From Paenibacillus urinalis (lineage in GTDB: Bacteria; Bacillota; Bacilli; Paenibacillales; Paenibacillaceae), in the NCBI RefSeq assembly GCF_028747985.1, contig NZ_CP118108.1:1865501-1929500 (forward strand): a stretch of DNA of 64,000 nucleotides. Direction: 5' to 3'. A program made the translations under genes and the position numbers. Below the pieces are notes generated by a model, which saw only the letters and a list, made by a program, of their open reading frames with translations, had not been told where the DNA came from and ran no database searches. Each line of letters opens with the position of its first letter. Positions within the stretch are counted from its first letter, which is position 1. Positions 1-7,632 of this stretch are shown in pieces.

Positions 1-223
1 ATTCATATCAATATTTCTGGCATTGAGCTGGCTGTGGAAGTATCCCAGCTTCAGAATCATCAGGATCACAAATATGAGGTAGTACAAATATCGTGAACTC
101 CTCCACTTTATGGATCGGGAGGAGGGATACGAAGGTGTGTTAAGTAGCTTGGACAAGTATGATTCCTCCTTTGAACGTACAGGATACAAGATACATTATA
201 TCTCTCCATTCCGTTGTTTATGA
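1..223 (+). pseudogene. 3' end of an unidentified gene, apparently frameshifted
   Basis: Frame 1 is open from the window edge and stops at 94-96. If one base is skipped near 88-91 (in CAAATATCG), reading continues smoothly in another frame through MDREEGYEG (ATG at 110) to a TGA at 221-223. The joined product reads like ordinary protein, and a terminator follows at once. This suggests one gene end carrying a one-base insertion, from either a real mutation or a sequencing error. I do not recognise the family, and the upstream part lies outside the window. The alternative is a gene ending at 96 followed by a short chance ORF. Confidence 0.4.
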
Positions 224-252
224 AATTCGGAAGATGCAAACTAATGAACTAA

Positions 253-284
253 AAAAGAGTAAACGGCTTAAGGTTTACTCTTTT
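253..284. terminator. Bidirectional intrinsic terminator
   Basis: A perfect 12-bp stem (253-264 with 273-284) has an 8-nt loop, with A residues on the left arm and T residues on the right. It sits between the end of the broken gene and the convergent methyltransferase gene and can serve both strands. Confidence 0.8.
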
Positions 285-299
285 GTGTTCAAGCATGCT

Positions 300-1445
300 T
301 TAGTTTCGAGCTGGTTTAGGAGGCAGGGGACCTAGAAATTGATAGTACTGGGTCTCGATACGTCCATTGAACAGCTTTCTGCGTTTATCCGCCTTCTGAT
401 TGAAGTATCGTTCAAACGATTTGGTGGATGTAATCGCAAAGAAGGACCAAGTCGGTACCTCGGCGGCCACTCGTCCAAGCTGGCGAATGAGCTTTTCTAC
501 CTCAGCTTGTTCTCCTAGCCGTTCGCCGTATGGAGGGTTGGTAATAAGACATCCGTAATCTCCGGGTAAGCGCACTTTGGCTACAGGCAGAACATCAAGC
601 TTAATTTCTTTGGCAAATCCTGCACTCTTGACCGCAGCTTGTGCTACCTCAATTGCACTCGGATCTATATCGCTGCCGGCAATCTGCAGAGGGATGTCAT
701 CTTTAACTGAATCAAAAGCTTCTTCGCGGGCTTCATCCCACAATTCCTTGGATACGAGCGGCCAATGCTCGCTATTAAACGAACGGCGAAGTCCAGGAGC
801 GATATTCCAGCCTATCATCGCCGCTTCAACAAGCAATGTTCCTGACCCGCAGAATGGATCGTAGAAGGGACGGTGCGGGCCCCAGCGGCTGAGCTGAATG
901 AGAGCAGCAGCCAAGGTTTCTTTGAGCGGGGCTTCTGTAACCAGCTTGCGGTAGCCCCGCTTGTGAAGACCTGCTCCGCTTGTATCCAGGGTCAGAAGCG
1001 CGATATCGTTATGAAGATTAACTTCAATGACGAAGCGGGCGCCGTTCTCTGGAAACCATTCGGTATGATAGGTTTGCTTCAGCTTCTCAACGATTGCTTT
1101 TTTGACAATACCTTGAGATGCAGGTACGCTGCTTAGCTGAGATTTATGAGATCTGCCCTCAACGGGGAACTCGCCGTTTTGAGGGATCCACTCCTGCCAT
1201 GGAAGGGCTTTGGTTCCTTCGAACAATTCGTCGAAGGTGGTAGCCTTGAACTCACCCATCTTCACAAGTATGCGGTCGGCACTTCTAAGCCATAGGTTAC
1301 ACCGGGCAATATCTTTGAAATCGGCCGCAAAGGTAACTCTTCCGTTCTCTACAGTTATATCCTCATAACCGAGCAGTTTTAATTCTCTAGATACGACAGC
1401 TTCTAGTCCCATCGGTGTCGTTGCGATTAATTGCAAAGGTTGCAT
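300..1445 (-). CDS. ypsC: THUMP-domain rRNA N2-guanine methyltransferase (YpsC/RlmL type)
   Basis: This is a predicted SAM-dependent RNA methyltransferase of 381 aa. The N-terminal ~160 residues form a ferredoxin-like/THUMP RNA-binding region. The Rossmann domain carries motif I (DPFCGSGT, residues 196-203), an SDIDPSAI segment near 258 and the catalytic NPPYGER motif near 303, which is typical of base N-methyltransferases. Bacillus YpsC and the RlmL N-terminal half have the same layout and are thought to modify 23S rRNA. The length is normal. The ATG has only a distant GGAG upstream, so translation initiation may be modest. It is transcribed alone, divergently from the O-methyltransferase gene. 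Family assignment is firm; the target nucleotide is inferred. Confidence 0.9.
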   Translation of the reverse strand: MQPLQLIATTPMGLEAVVSRELKLLGYEDITVENGRVTFAADFKDIARCNLWLRSADRILVKMGEFKATTFDELFEGTKALPWQEWIPQNGEFPVEGRSHKSQLSSVPASQGIVKKAIVEKLKQTYHTEWFPENGARFVIEVNLHNDIALLTLDTSGAGLHKRGYRKLVTEAPLKETLAAALIQLSRWGPHRPFYDPFCGSGTLLVEAAMIGWNIAPGLRRSFNSEHWPLVSKELWDEAREEAFDSVKDDIPLQIAGSDIDPSAIEVAQAAVKSAGFAKEIKLDVLPVAKVRLPGDYGCLITNPPYGERLGEQAEVEKLIRQLGRVAAEVPTWSFFAITSTKSFERYFNQKADKRRKLFNGRIETQYYQFLGPLPPKPARN

Positions 1446-1524
1446 TGAAATGCTTCAGCTCCATCCTTGGTGACATTCTTTTTTTGAGATCAATTACGAA
1501 TAGGATGCCCCAATATATTTTAAG

Positions 1525-1547
1525 CAAGCCTTGCTTGCCAAGGCTTG
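1525..1547. repeat. Perfect inverted repeat in divergent intergenic region
   Basis: CAAGCCTTG and CAAGGCTTG form a 9-bp perfect inverted repeat around a 5-base centre, between the divergent ypsC and O-methyltransferase genes. No T run follows, so it is more likely an operator or leader hairpin than a terminator. Confidence 0.5.
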
Positions 1548-1614
1548 TACCAGTACAATAAGGTACGCGCCGTTCTCAGCTTAATTAAACAAACATTTAT
1601 TATAAATTAATTAA

Positions 1615-2286
1615 ATGAAGAAGGAAAGTTATTTAAGGGGGATTCCATATCCGATGATGATTACACCAGATGATTATGTCTCTAAATTATATGAAGAAGA
1701 TGAAATGCTGAAGGAAGTGCTTGAAGCCATTAAAGAGCGTGGTATGCCTGAAGTATCGGTCGCAGCGGCATATGGACGGCTGCTCACAATGCTTGTGCGG
1801 ACCTCGCGAGCAGAACAGATTTTGGAGATCGGTGCATTGGGAGGTTACAGCGGGATTTGTTTAAGCAGAGGATTAGGGGAGACAGGGCAATTAACCTCAC
1901 TTGAAATTAAAGAAGAATATGCCGCTCTGGCTTATGAGCATTTGAGCAAAGCGGGCTTCGGCGATCGAGTGGAATATCGAATAGGACCGGCAGCAGACAG
2001 CTTGGCGCGTATGAAGGAGGAAGGGAAGAAATTTGACTTCTTTTTTATCGACGCTGATAAGCTGAATTATGCTGTATACCTGGAATATGCAATCGAATTG
2101 TCGAATCCAGGTGCGCTTATTATTGGAGATAATTGCTTCCTGCGCGGAAGAACTTTAAATCATGAGAAGAATGGTCCTTCGGTCCAGGCGGTCAGAAGAT
2201 TTAATGAGCTGATGGCTTCTGACGATCGATTAATCAGTACATTGATCCCGGCTTATGACGGACTTGCTATTGCATATGTTAAATAA
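1615..2286 (+). CDS. SAM-dependent O-methyltransferase (YrrM/CCoAOMT-like)
   Basis: This 223-aa class I methyltransferase has motif I (LEIGALGGYSG, residues 70-80), an acidic residue after strand 2 (LEIKEEY near 96), FIDADK at 144-149 for metal and substrate binding, and GDN at 171-173. These are the hallmarks of the divalent-cation-dependent catechol/caffeoyl-CoA O-methyltransferase family, which includes Bacillus YrrM. The substrate cannot be read from sequence. The ATG at 1615 has no visible ribosome binding site. An AGGGGG lies before the in-frame ATG at 1654, which would remove 13 residues and may be the true start. The gene is monocistronic and ends in a strong hairpin. Confidence 0.85.
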   Translation: MKKESYLRGIPYPMMITPDDYVSKLYEEDEMLKEVLEAIKERGMPEVSVAAAYGRLLTMLVRTSRAEQILEIGALGGYSGICLSRGLGETGQLTSLEIKEEYAALAYEHLSKAGFGDRVEYRIGPAADSLARMKEEGKKFDFFFIDADKLNYAVYLEYAIELSNPGALIIGDNCFLRGRTLNHEKNGPSVQAVRRFNELMASDDRLISTLIPAYDGLAIAYVK

Positions 2287-2289
2287 ACA

Positions 2290-2327
2290 ACGAACACCCT
2301 CGAATGCTTATTGTCGAGGGTGTTCGT
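2290..2327. terminator. Hairpin terminator between convergent genes
   Basis: A perfect 14-bp stem (2290-2303 with 2314-2327) with a 10-nt loop directly follows the O-methyltransferase stop and precedes the convergent asparaginase stop. The T run is better on the minus strand. Confidence 0.7.
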
Positions 2328-2362
2328 TCATGTATAACAGATAAGAGTCAGGCTGATGCCGA

Positions 2363-3574
2363 TTATACTTCGGATTTTCCGTAGGTTTCAAACCAGCCTT
2401 TAATTGTATCGAAGTCATCTGTGAATGCCAAGGAGAGAAGCAGCAGAATGCGAGCATGCTGCGGGCTCAGATTATCTCCCGATATGATACCCTCGCCGCC
2501 GCTATAGACACTTCCTGAACCGGTACGAGTCGTGGTTACGAATACAACGCCTTCCTCAATGGCTGTTCTTCTCTCAGCACTCATCGCACTGGAAATTCCG
2601 CCTGCACCTGTTCCGGAGGTGACAATACCCTTTGCTCCGTTCGCTACGAACCCGCTGATCGCACCAGCTCCTGCTTGTTGATAAGAGATCGCGATCTCAA
2701 CTTTAGTATCGGCCAGCTTTTCTTTCGAGATTTTGGAAAGGTCGAAGACAGGCTTCGCTGTACCTTCCGGCTTCATTGCCCGGGCAGGAGCACGATAGAT
2801 ACGGATGTTATCTCCATCTATGTATCCGAGAGCGCCCAGCACCGGGGTCTCAAAAGTGTCGGTACGATAAGCGTTCGTTTTGGTTACACCTCTTGCAGAA
2901 TGCAGCGTATCATTGAGCATCAATACCGTCCCGAAGGAAGTTGTGCGTCCACTTGCAGCGAGCTTAATCGCATTGAACAGATTGGCTTGCGCATCAGAGC
3001 CGATGACTGTCCAAGGACGCATAGAACCTGTAATAATAACGGGTTTATCGCTTTGGACCGTTAGATCCAGGAAGTAAGCAATCTCCTCCATAGTATCTGT
3101 GCCTGTAGTAACAACGACACTGTCATAAGTTTCAAGCGCTTTATCTACCGACATCGACAGGTCGTATAGGTCGGGTATGGTATAGGCAGAGGAGCCTGAA
3201 TTGCCGAATTGCAGCGTGTTCACTTCAGCAAGCTTGTCCAGGTTAGGAAGGGAGCCCACCATGTCACCAATCGCCAGAGAGCCTGCTCTGTAGCTGGTAA
3301 AGCTGGTCTCATCTGTGGATTGTCCTGCAATCGTACCGCCTGTGCCAATCACAAGAACATTGGGTAATTCGGAGGTTTTGGCAGTCTCAGTAAGAGGCGG
3401 AATTGTCGTATTACGGATCGGTGCTGTGGACTGTACAGGAGAGGTTGTTCCTTGCACGACAACGGTAGCCGCGCTGGCAGTAGATGCGATGGGGGATAGA
3501 GACAAGGTTAAGGCGGTCAATGCGGCTGTACTCCAAAGGGCAAAATGTTTGCTGATTCTGTTGTTAGATTTCAT
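2363..3574 (-). CDS. Secreted L-asparaginase (type II-like)
   Basis: This enzyme hydrolyses L-asparagine to aspartate and ammonia. The 403-aa product starts with a Sec signal peptide (charged n-region, Leu/Ala-rich core, AxA site at STASA-ATVVV) and lacks a lipobox cysteine, so it is probably released or wall-retained. The first catalytic motif TGGTIAG is at about residues 78-84 and the second, TTGTDTMEE, at 156-164; both active-site threonines are present. The ATG at 3574 is chosen because GGAGGAGT (3583-3590) lies 8 bases upstream; a TTG at 3592 would overlap that site. It is monocistronic. The closest characterised relative is probably Bacillus AnsZ, which unlike this protein is a lipoprotein. 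Confidence 0.9.
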   Translation of the reverse strand: MKSNNRISKHFALWSTAALTALTLSLSPIASTASAATVVVQGTTSPVQSTAPIRNTTIPPLTETAKTSELPNVLVIGTGGTIAGQSTDETSFTSYRAGSLAIGDMVGSLPNLDKLAEVNTLQFGNSGSSAYTIPDLYDLSMSVDKALETYDSVVVTTGTDTMEEIAYFLDLTVQSDKPVIITGSMRPWTVIGSDAQANLFNAIKLAASGRTTSFGTVLMLNDTLHSARGVTKTNAYRTDTFETPVLGALGYIDGDNIRIYRAPARAMKPEGTAKPVFDLSKISKEKLADTKVEIAISYQQAGAGAISGFVANGAKGIVTSGTGAGGISSAMSAERRTAIEEGVVFVTTTRTGSGSVYSGGEGIISGDNLSPQHARILLLLSLAFTDDFDTIKGWFETYGKSEV

Positions 3575-3840
3575 TCCGTTACACTCCTCCAATGTAAATT
3601 TTGGTATGTAGTCTTGAGGAGTATTCTATATTTACGTTAGATAAAATGACAAATGTTGAAAATCGAAGAAAACAAAAGTTATTTATCGTATAATGGAGTT
3701 ATTATGCTAAAACATAAGAAAATTGAATGAATATGAATTCCATATCGAATGATTTTAAGTTGCGATCCATTGATATCTGCGATATTTATGTCATTTATAT
3801 TCACATCTATTAGTACCGGAATGCGATTATAAACATAAAG
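3575..3840. other. AT-rich intergenic region without a supported gene
   Basis: This stretch lies between the asparaginase start and the terminator of the MFS gene. It should hold the asparaginase promoter. I see no convincing coding sequence: the open frame across it has no ribosome binding site and runs through the terminator hairpin. Confidence 0.5.
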
Positions 3841-3881
3841 AAAGACATTCCAACCTGATAACTTGCAGGTAGAATGTCTTT
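3841..3881 (-). terminator. Intrinsic terminator of the MFS gene
   Basis: A 10-bp outer stem (3841-3850 with 3872-3881) and a 5-bp inner stem (3853-3857 with 3866-3870) lie just past the MFS stop. A T-rich stretch follows on the minus strand. Confidence 0.7.
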
Positions 3882-3921
3882 TCTTTGATGAAACGGAAGC
3901 TTTGTTGAGGTGCTCCACTTG

Positions 3922-5127
3922 CTATGCAGCTGACTTTTTCCGTGAATACAGCTTCATATGCACCCATATCACATTGATCAACAGAAGCGCGCCTGAAATT
4001 ATAAACAAGCCTTCAATGCCTATAAAGCCGGATAAGAAGCCGCCCGCTACAGCACCAATCATATTTCCTAACGCCAGAGTGCTGCTGTTGAACCCAAAGG
4101 CACGGCTCTCCATCCCGTCCGGTGTATAGGAACGAATCAAGGAATTCACACTTGGCAGAAGGCCGCCCATAAATATGCCCATTAAGAAACGAATCACGAT
4201 CAGCTGACCGACATTTTGTACAAAAGCTTGAGGTATCAGGGTCAAGGCTGCTCCGATCAGGGCAAAGGTGAGTATACGATGCGAACCGATCTTGTCACTC
4301 AGCTTCCCGAGGAGGGGTGAGGCAATCATATTGGATATGCCTGCAACAGCGCTCACCATCCCGGCAAAGAAGGCGAGATTCTCTACCGTCCCATGCAGGT
4401 GAAGTACATATAGCGGAAGCAAAGACATGGGACTGATCATAGCGAACTGCAGCAAGAAGGTGACGGCGAACAGCGCTGGCAGCTGAGGTGTTTTGGTCAG
4501 CTCGTGCAGTCCTCCCATTACCGTCTGTGCTGGCAATTGTGCAGCCTCTTCACGGTCAAAGTTCTCTCTGACAAGAAACAGTGCCAGAAGTGAAGCAGAG
4601 AAGATCAGAATGCCTGTGATATAGAAAATAGGTCTAAAGCCCACGAGGTCAGCTAATATGCCTCCGATTAAAGGTCCCAGAATGGTTCCAGCAACCTGAC
4701 CTGATTGAACAGTTCCCATGGCAAATCCCATTCGGTCTTTCGGTGTCGTTCCCGAAATCAGTGCGACGGCTGCCGGATTAAAGCCTGAGATTGTTCCGTT
4801 CAGTAATCTAAGAAACAGCAAATGCCATGGGTTTTGTGCAAATCCCATGAGGGTAATAACAATGGCCATGCCAAAGCCTGAGCGCAGCAGCATGATTTTA
4901 CGGCCGTATTTGTCAGCAAGCTTACCCCATAGGGGCTGAAATATAAAGGAGGTAACAAAATTGGCTGCAAAGATAAATCCCGCCCACAGTCCGATCTCAC
5001 GCTCACCGGTTACTCCCAAATCCTGGGCAAGGTATAATGATAGAAAGGGAGTAACCATTGTCATGCCGGCATTGACTAGAAATTGTCCGAACCATAGCAC
5101 GATAAGGTTAATTTTCCATGATTTCAA
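3922..5127 (-). CDS. MFS drug:H+ antiporter, DHA1 (MdtG-like)
   Basis: This 401-aa membrane protein has about twelve hydrophobic segments. The MFS motif A (GKLADKYGRK, residues 68-77) follows helix 2 and is repeated in degenerate form after helix 8 (GKLSDKIGSHR). An antiporter motif C-like segment (GTVQSGQVAGTILGPLIGG) lies in helix 5. This pattern marks 12-TMS DHA1 exporters such as MdtG. The substrate is unknown; multidrug or sugar-phosphate-like compounds are possible. The start is weak: TTG at 5127 has only AAAGGAAG 13-14 bases upstream. It is transcribed alone, divergently from hemE, with a probable minus-strand -10 (TATACT) in the 5128-5385 gap. Confidence 0.85.
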   Translation of the reverse strand: MKSWKINLIVLWFGQFLVNAGMTMVTPFLSLYLAQDLGVTGEREIGLWAGFIFAANFVTSFIFQPLWGKLADKYGRKIMLLRSGFGMAIVITLMGFAQNPWHLLFLRLLNGTISGFNPAAVALISGTTPKDRMGFAMGTVQSGQVAGTILGPLIGGILADLVGFRPIFYITGILIFSASLLALFLVRENFDREEAAQLPAQTVMGGLHELTKTPQLPALFAVTFLLQFAMISPMSLLPLYVLHLHGTVENLAFFAGMVSAVAGISNMIASPLLGKLSDKIGSHRILTFALIGAALTLIPQAFVQNVGQLIVIRFLMGIFMGGLLPSVNSLIRSYTPDGMESRAFGFNSSTLALGNMIGAVAGGFLSGFIGIEGLFIISGALLLINVIWVHMKLYSRKKSAA

Positions 5128-5320
5128 TTGATGAGGGTCACTTCCTTTCTGCCGCTAACGTACGGTTCAATTGTTGCCATTATTTTAGTATAACACACTA
5201 CAGGAAGAGTCATTTCTGTGCGGAACTTGATGAATCATTGCTTTATCGGTTCTTCAGATTGCATTCATTTGCTTAAGGGAACCTTCATCTAATTGTCAAT
5301 GGATGTTCGATTTCGCTTAC

Positions 5321-5349
5321 TTGTTAGCTGGTTTTAAAAAGGGCATAAT
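5321..5349 (+). promoter_or_regulatory. Sigma-A promoter of hemE-hemH
   Basis: TTGTTA (5321-5326), a 17-bp spacer and CATAAT (5344-5349) lie about 37 bp before the hemE ATG, giving a short leader with GGAGG at 5374-5378. Confidence 0.6.
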
Positions 5350-5385
5350 GGAAATTATAGAAACGACATTATTGGAGGCCAAGAA

Positions 5386-6444
5386 ATGGCATATAACGAT
5401 AGGTTTATTAGAGCAGGGTATAAGCAGCCTGTAGATCAGCTCCCCGTATGGTATATGAGACAAGCAGGGCGTTACGATCCCGAATACCGCAAGGTCAAAG
5501 AGAAGTACACTTTACTTGAGATTTGCAAGCAGCCGGAGCTTGCTGCCGAAGTCACCCTCATGCCTGTACGTAAATTGGGTGTAGACGCGGCGATTCTATA
5601 TTCAGATATTATGAATCCGGTCGCTTCCATCGGGATTGATTTTGATATTGTGAAGGATGTAGGTCCTGTTATTCACAACCCGATCCGTTCTTCAGCAGAT
5701 GTAGAGAAGCTTCGTCCAATTCATGTTGAGCAGGATTTGTCGCACATTATGGAGACGATACGTATTCTGGATAAAGAGCTTAAGGTTCCTCTCATCACCT
5801 TTGCCGGCGCGCCATTTACCATTGCCAGCTATCTGATCGAAGGCCGCCCTTCAAAGGGGTACATTCGAACCAAAGAAATGATGTACAGCGAACCAGCAGT
5901 CTGGTTTCAATTGATGGATAAGCTCGGTGATATGGTTATTACTTATGTAAGGCATCAGATTCAGAATGGCGGTAAAGCATTTCAGGTATTTGACAGCTGG
6001 GTGGGGGCCTTATCTCCAGCTGATTTCCAAATTTACGTGCTGCCAATCATTACGCGTATCTTCGACGAATTATCTGATCTGGACGTTCCGAAAATTTATT
6101 TTCCAGGCGTCAGCTCGGGCGAGCTGCTTCCTACACTTTCAGACATCAAGGCGAATGTAGTGGGCTTGGATTGGAGAGTGTCCATTAATGAAGGTCGAAG
6201 AAGACTGGGGAATAAGTTCGCTGTTCAAGGGAATCTCGATCCATACGTACTTACAGCACCTATTGAAGTCATTAAGAAGTATGCAAAAAGTATTATTGAC
6301 GAAGGAATTCAGCAGCCTGGATACATATTTAATCTAGGGCATGGTCTATTTCCCGAGGCTTCTATTGACAAGCTCAAGGAGCTGACAGATTATGTGCATG
6401 AATATTCAGCTGAAGCGCTGAAGGTTCAGAATGCACACTTATAA
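5386..6444 (+). CDS. hemE: Uroporphyrinogen decarboxylase
   Basis: HemE decarboxylates the four acetate side chains of uroporphyrinogen III to give coproporphyrinogen III in the cytoplasm. The 352-aa length is standard. The family signature PVWYMRQAGRYDPEYR is at residues 20-35, the catalytic-aspartate segment LYSDIMNP at 71-78, and the second signature GAPFTIASYLIEG near 140. GGAGG lies 7 bases before the ATG behind a good promoter. hemH follows after 27 bp, so the two form an operon feeding the coproporphyrin-dependent heme pathway used by monoderm bacteria. The oxidase gene (hemY/cgoX), which often follows in Bacillus, is not adjacent here. Confidence 0.97.
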   Translation: MAYNDRFIRAGYKQPVDQLPVWYMRQAGRYDPEYRKVKEKYTLLEICKQPELAAEVTLMPVRKLGVDAAILYSDIMNPVASIGIDFDIVKDVGPVIHNPIRSSADVEKLRPIHVEQDLSHIMETIRILDKELKVPLITFAGAPFTIASYLIEGRPSKGYIRTKEMMYSEPAVWFQLMDKLGDMVITYVRHQIQNGGKAFQVFDSWVGALSPADFQIYVLPIITRIFDELSDLDVPKIYFPGVSSGELLPTLSDIKANVVGLDWRVSINEGRRRLGNKFAVQGNLDPYVLTAPIEVIKKYAKSIIDEGIQQPGYIFNLGHGLFPEASIDKLKELTDYVHEYSAEALKVQNAHL

Positions 6445-6471
6445 ACATACAGAGACAAGGTGGGAATTACT

Positions 6472-7416
6472 ATGAGCAACCAAGTAGGCGTGCTTGTCAT
6501 GTCGTATGGCACACCACAAAGCATGGAAGATATAGAGGCGTATTATACACATATTAGAAGAGGAAATAAGCCATCTGAGGAGCAGCTTCGTGAACTTACG
6601 GAACGATATGAAGCTATCGTCGGCGGGGTCTTCCCTCTCCGCGAGCATACGAACAGTCAGGTGGAATCCCTTGAGAAGACGTTAGCACAGGATGAGCGAG
6701 CCTCTGGGGTAGAATTCCGTTGTTATCAAGGTCTAAAGCATGCAAGTCCGTTCATTGAAGATGGAGTGGATGCAATGGCTAAGGACGGCATTAAAAGAGC
6801 GGTTGGTATCGTTCTTGCCCCTCACTACTCCATGATGAGCATCGGATCCTATATCAAAAGAGCCCAAGCGAAGGCAGAAGAGCATGGGATTGAGATGAGC
6901 TTTGTTGAATCCTATCATCTGCATCCGAAGCTGATTGAAGCATTGTCTGTACGCGTTAGTGCTAAGCTCGATCAATTTGAAGAAGCGGGTGCGAAGCGCG
7001 ATTCAGTTCGTGTTCTGTTCAGTGCACACAGCTTGCCGGAGAAGATCATAGAGATGGGAGATCCTTACCCGGATCAGCTGCTGGAAACCTCCAAGGCAGT
7101 TGCGAACCAGGCAGGCATAGAGAACTGGCAGTTTACATGGCAGAGTGCTGGTCAGACGGCTACCCCATGGCTGGGACCAGATATTCTCGATACCCTGCAG
7201 GTGCTGAGCAAGGAACAGGTTGAGGATGTTCTGGTGGCACCGGTCGGTTTTGTATCCGATCATCTTGAAGTACTATACGACCTGGATATTGAAGCGAAAG
7301 CGATCGCCAAGGAGCTCGATATGCGTCTAATGCGGATCGATTCACTTAACAATGATCCATTGTATATGGAGACACTGAGCGACTGTGTCATTAAGTCCTG
7401 GCAAGGCATAAACTGA
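6472..7416 (+). CDS. hemH: Coproporphyrin III ferrochelatase (HemH/CpfC)
   Basis: It inserts ferrous iron into coproporphyrin III, the penultimate step of the coproporphyrin-dependent pathway. The 314-aa protein has the active-site region LAPHYS (115-120), the metal-binding histidine in LFSAHSLPEK (His186) and a C-terminal glutamate in the SDHLEVLYD segment. Tyr12 in the MSYGTP loop matches the position of the tyrosine that contacts the porphyrin in Bacillus ferrochelatase. No C-terminal [2Fe-2S] cluster region is present. The ATG at 6472 is chosen because AAGGTGGG lies upstream; the in-frame GTG at 6460 falls inside that site. It is co-transcribed with hemE and ends in a strong terminator. 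Confidence 0.95.
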   Translation: MSNQVGVLVMSYGTPQSMEDIEAYYTHIRRGNKPSEEQLRELTERYEAIVGGVFPLREHTNSQVESLEKTLAQDERASGVEFRCYQGLKHASPFIEDGVDAMAKDGIKRAVGIVLAPHYSMMSIGSYIKRAQAKAEEHGIEMSFVESYHLHPKLIEALSVRVSAKLDQFEEAGAKRDSVRVLFSAHSLPEKIIEMGDPYPDQLLETSKAVANQAGIENWQFTWQSAGQTATPWLGPDILDTLQVLSKEQVEDVLVAPVGFVSDHLEVLYDLDIEAKAIAKELDMRLMRIDSLNNDPLYMETLSDCVIKSWQGIN

Positions 7417-7465
7417 GTTCTTAGATAATGCTGTAGGGAGCTTATATAAAAGGTCTGCTAGATTT

Positions 7466-7503
7466 GAGAGCTTGCATCCACTCCGGATGCAGGCTCTTTT
7501 TTT
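7466..7503 (+). terminator. Terminator of hemE-hemH
   Basis: A 13-bp stem (7467-7479 with 7485-7497, one T-G pair) with a 5-nt loop is followed by a run of seven T. Confidence 0.85.
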
Positions 7504-7632
7504 ATTGCTGATCTATTGTCAGCCTGAGTATAAAGCCGGATTCAAGAAATATCCTTTTGCTGGTATAATAGATTTGGATTTTATTAGAATTATTTGAGTC
7601 ATTAAGAACAGGAATAAGTAGAAGGAGAGAGT

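Noticed and set aside
3679..3918. 79-codon open frame on the minus strand between the asparaginase and MFS genes
   Set aside because: It lacks a ribosome binding site, runs through the MFS terminator hairpin and has AT-driven composition.
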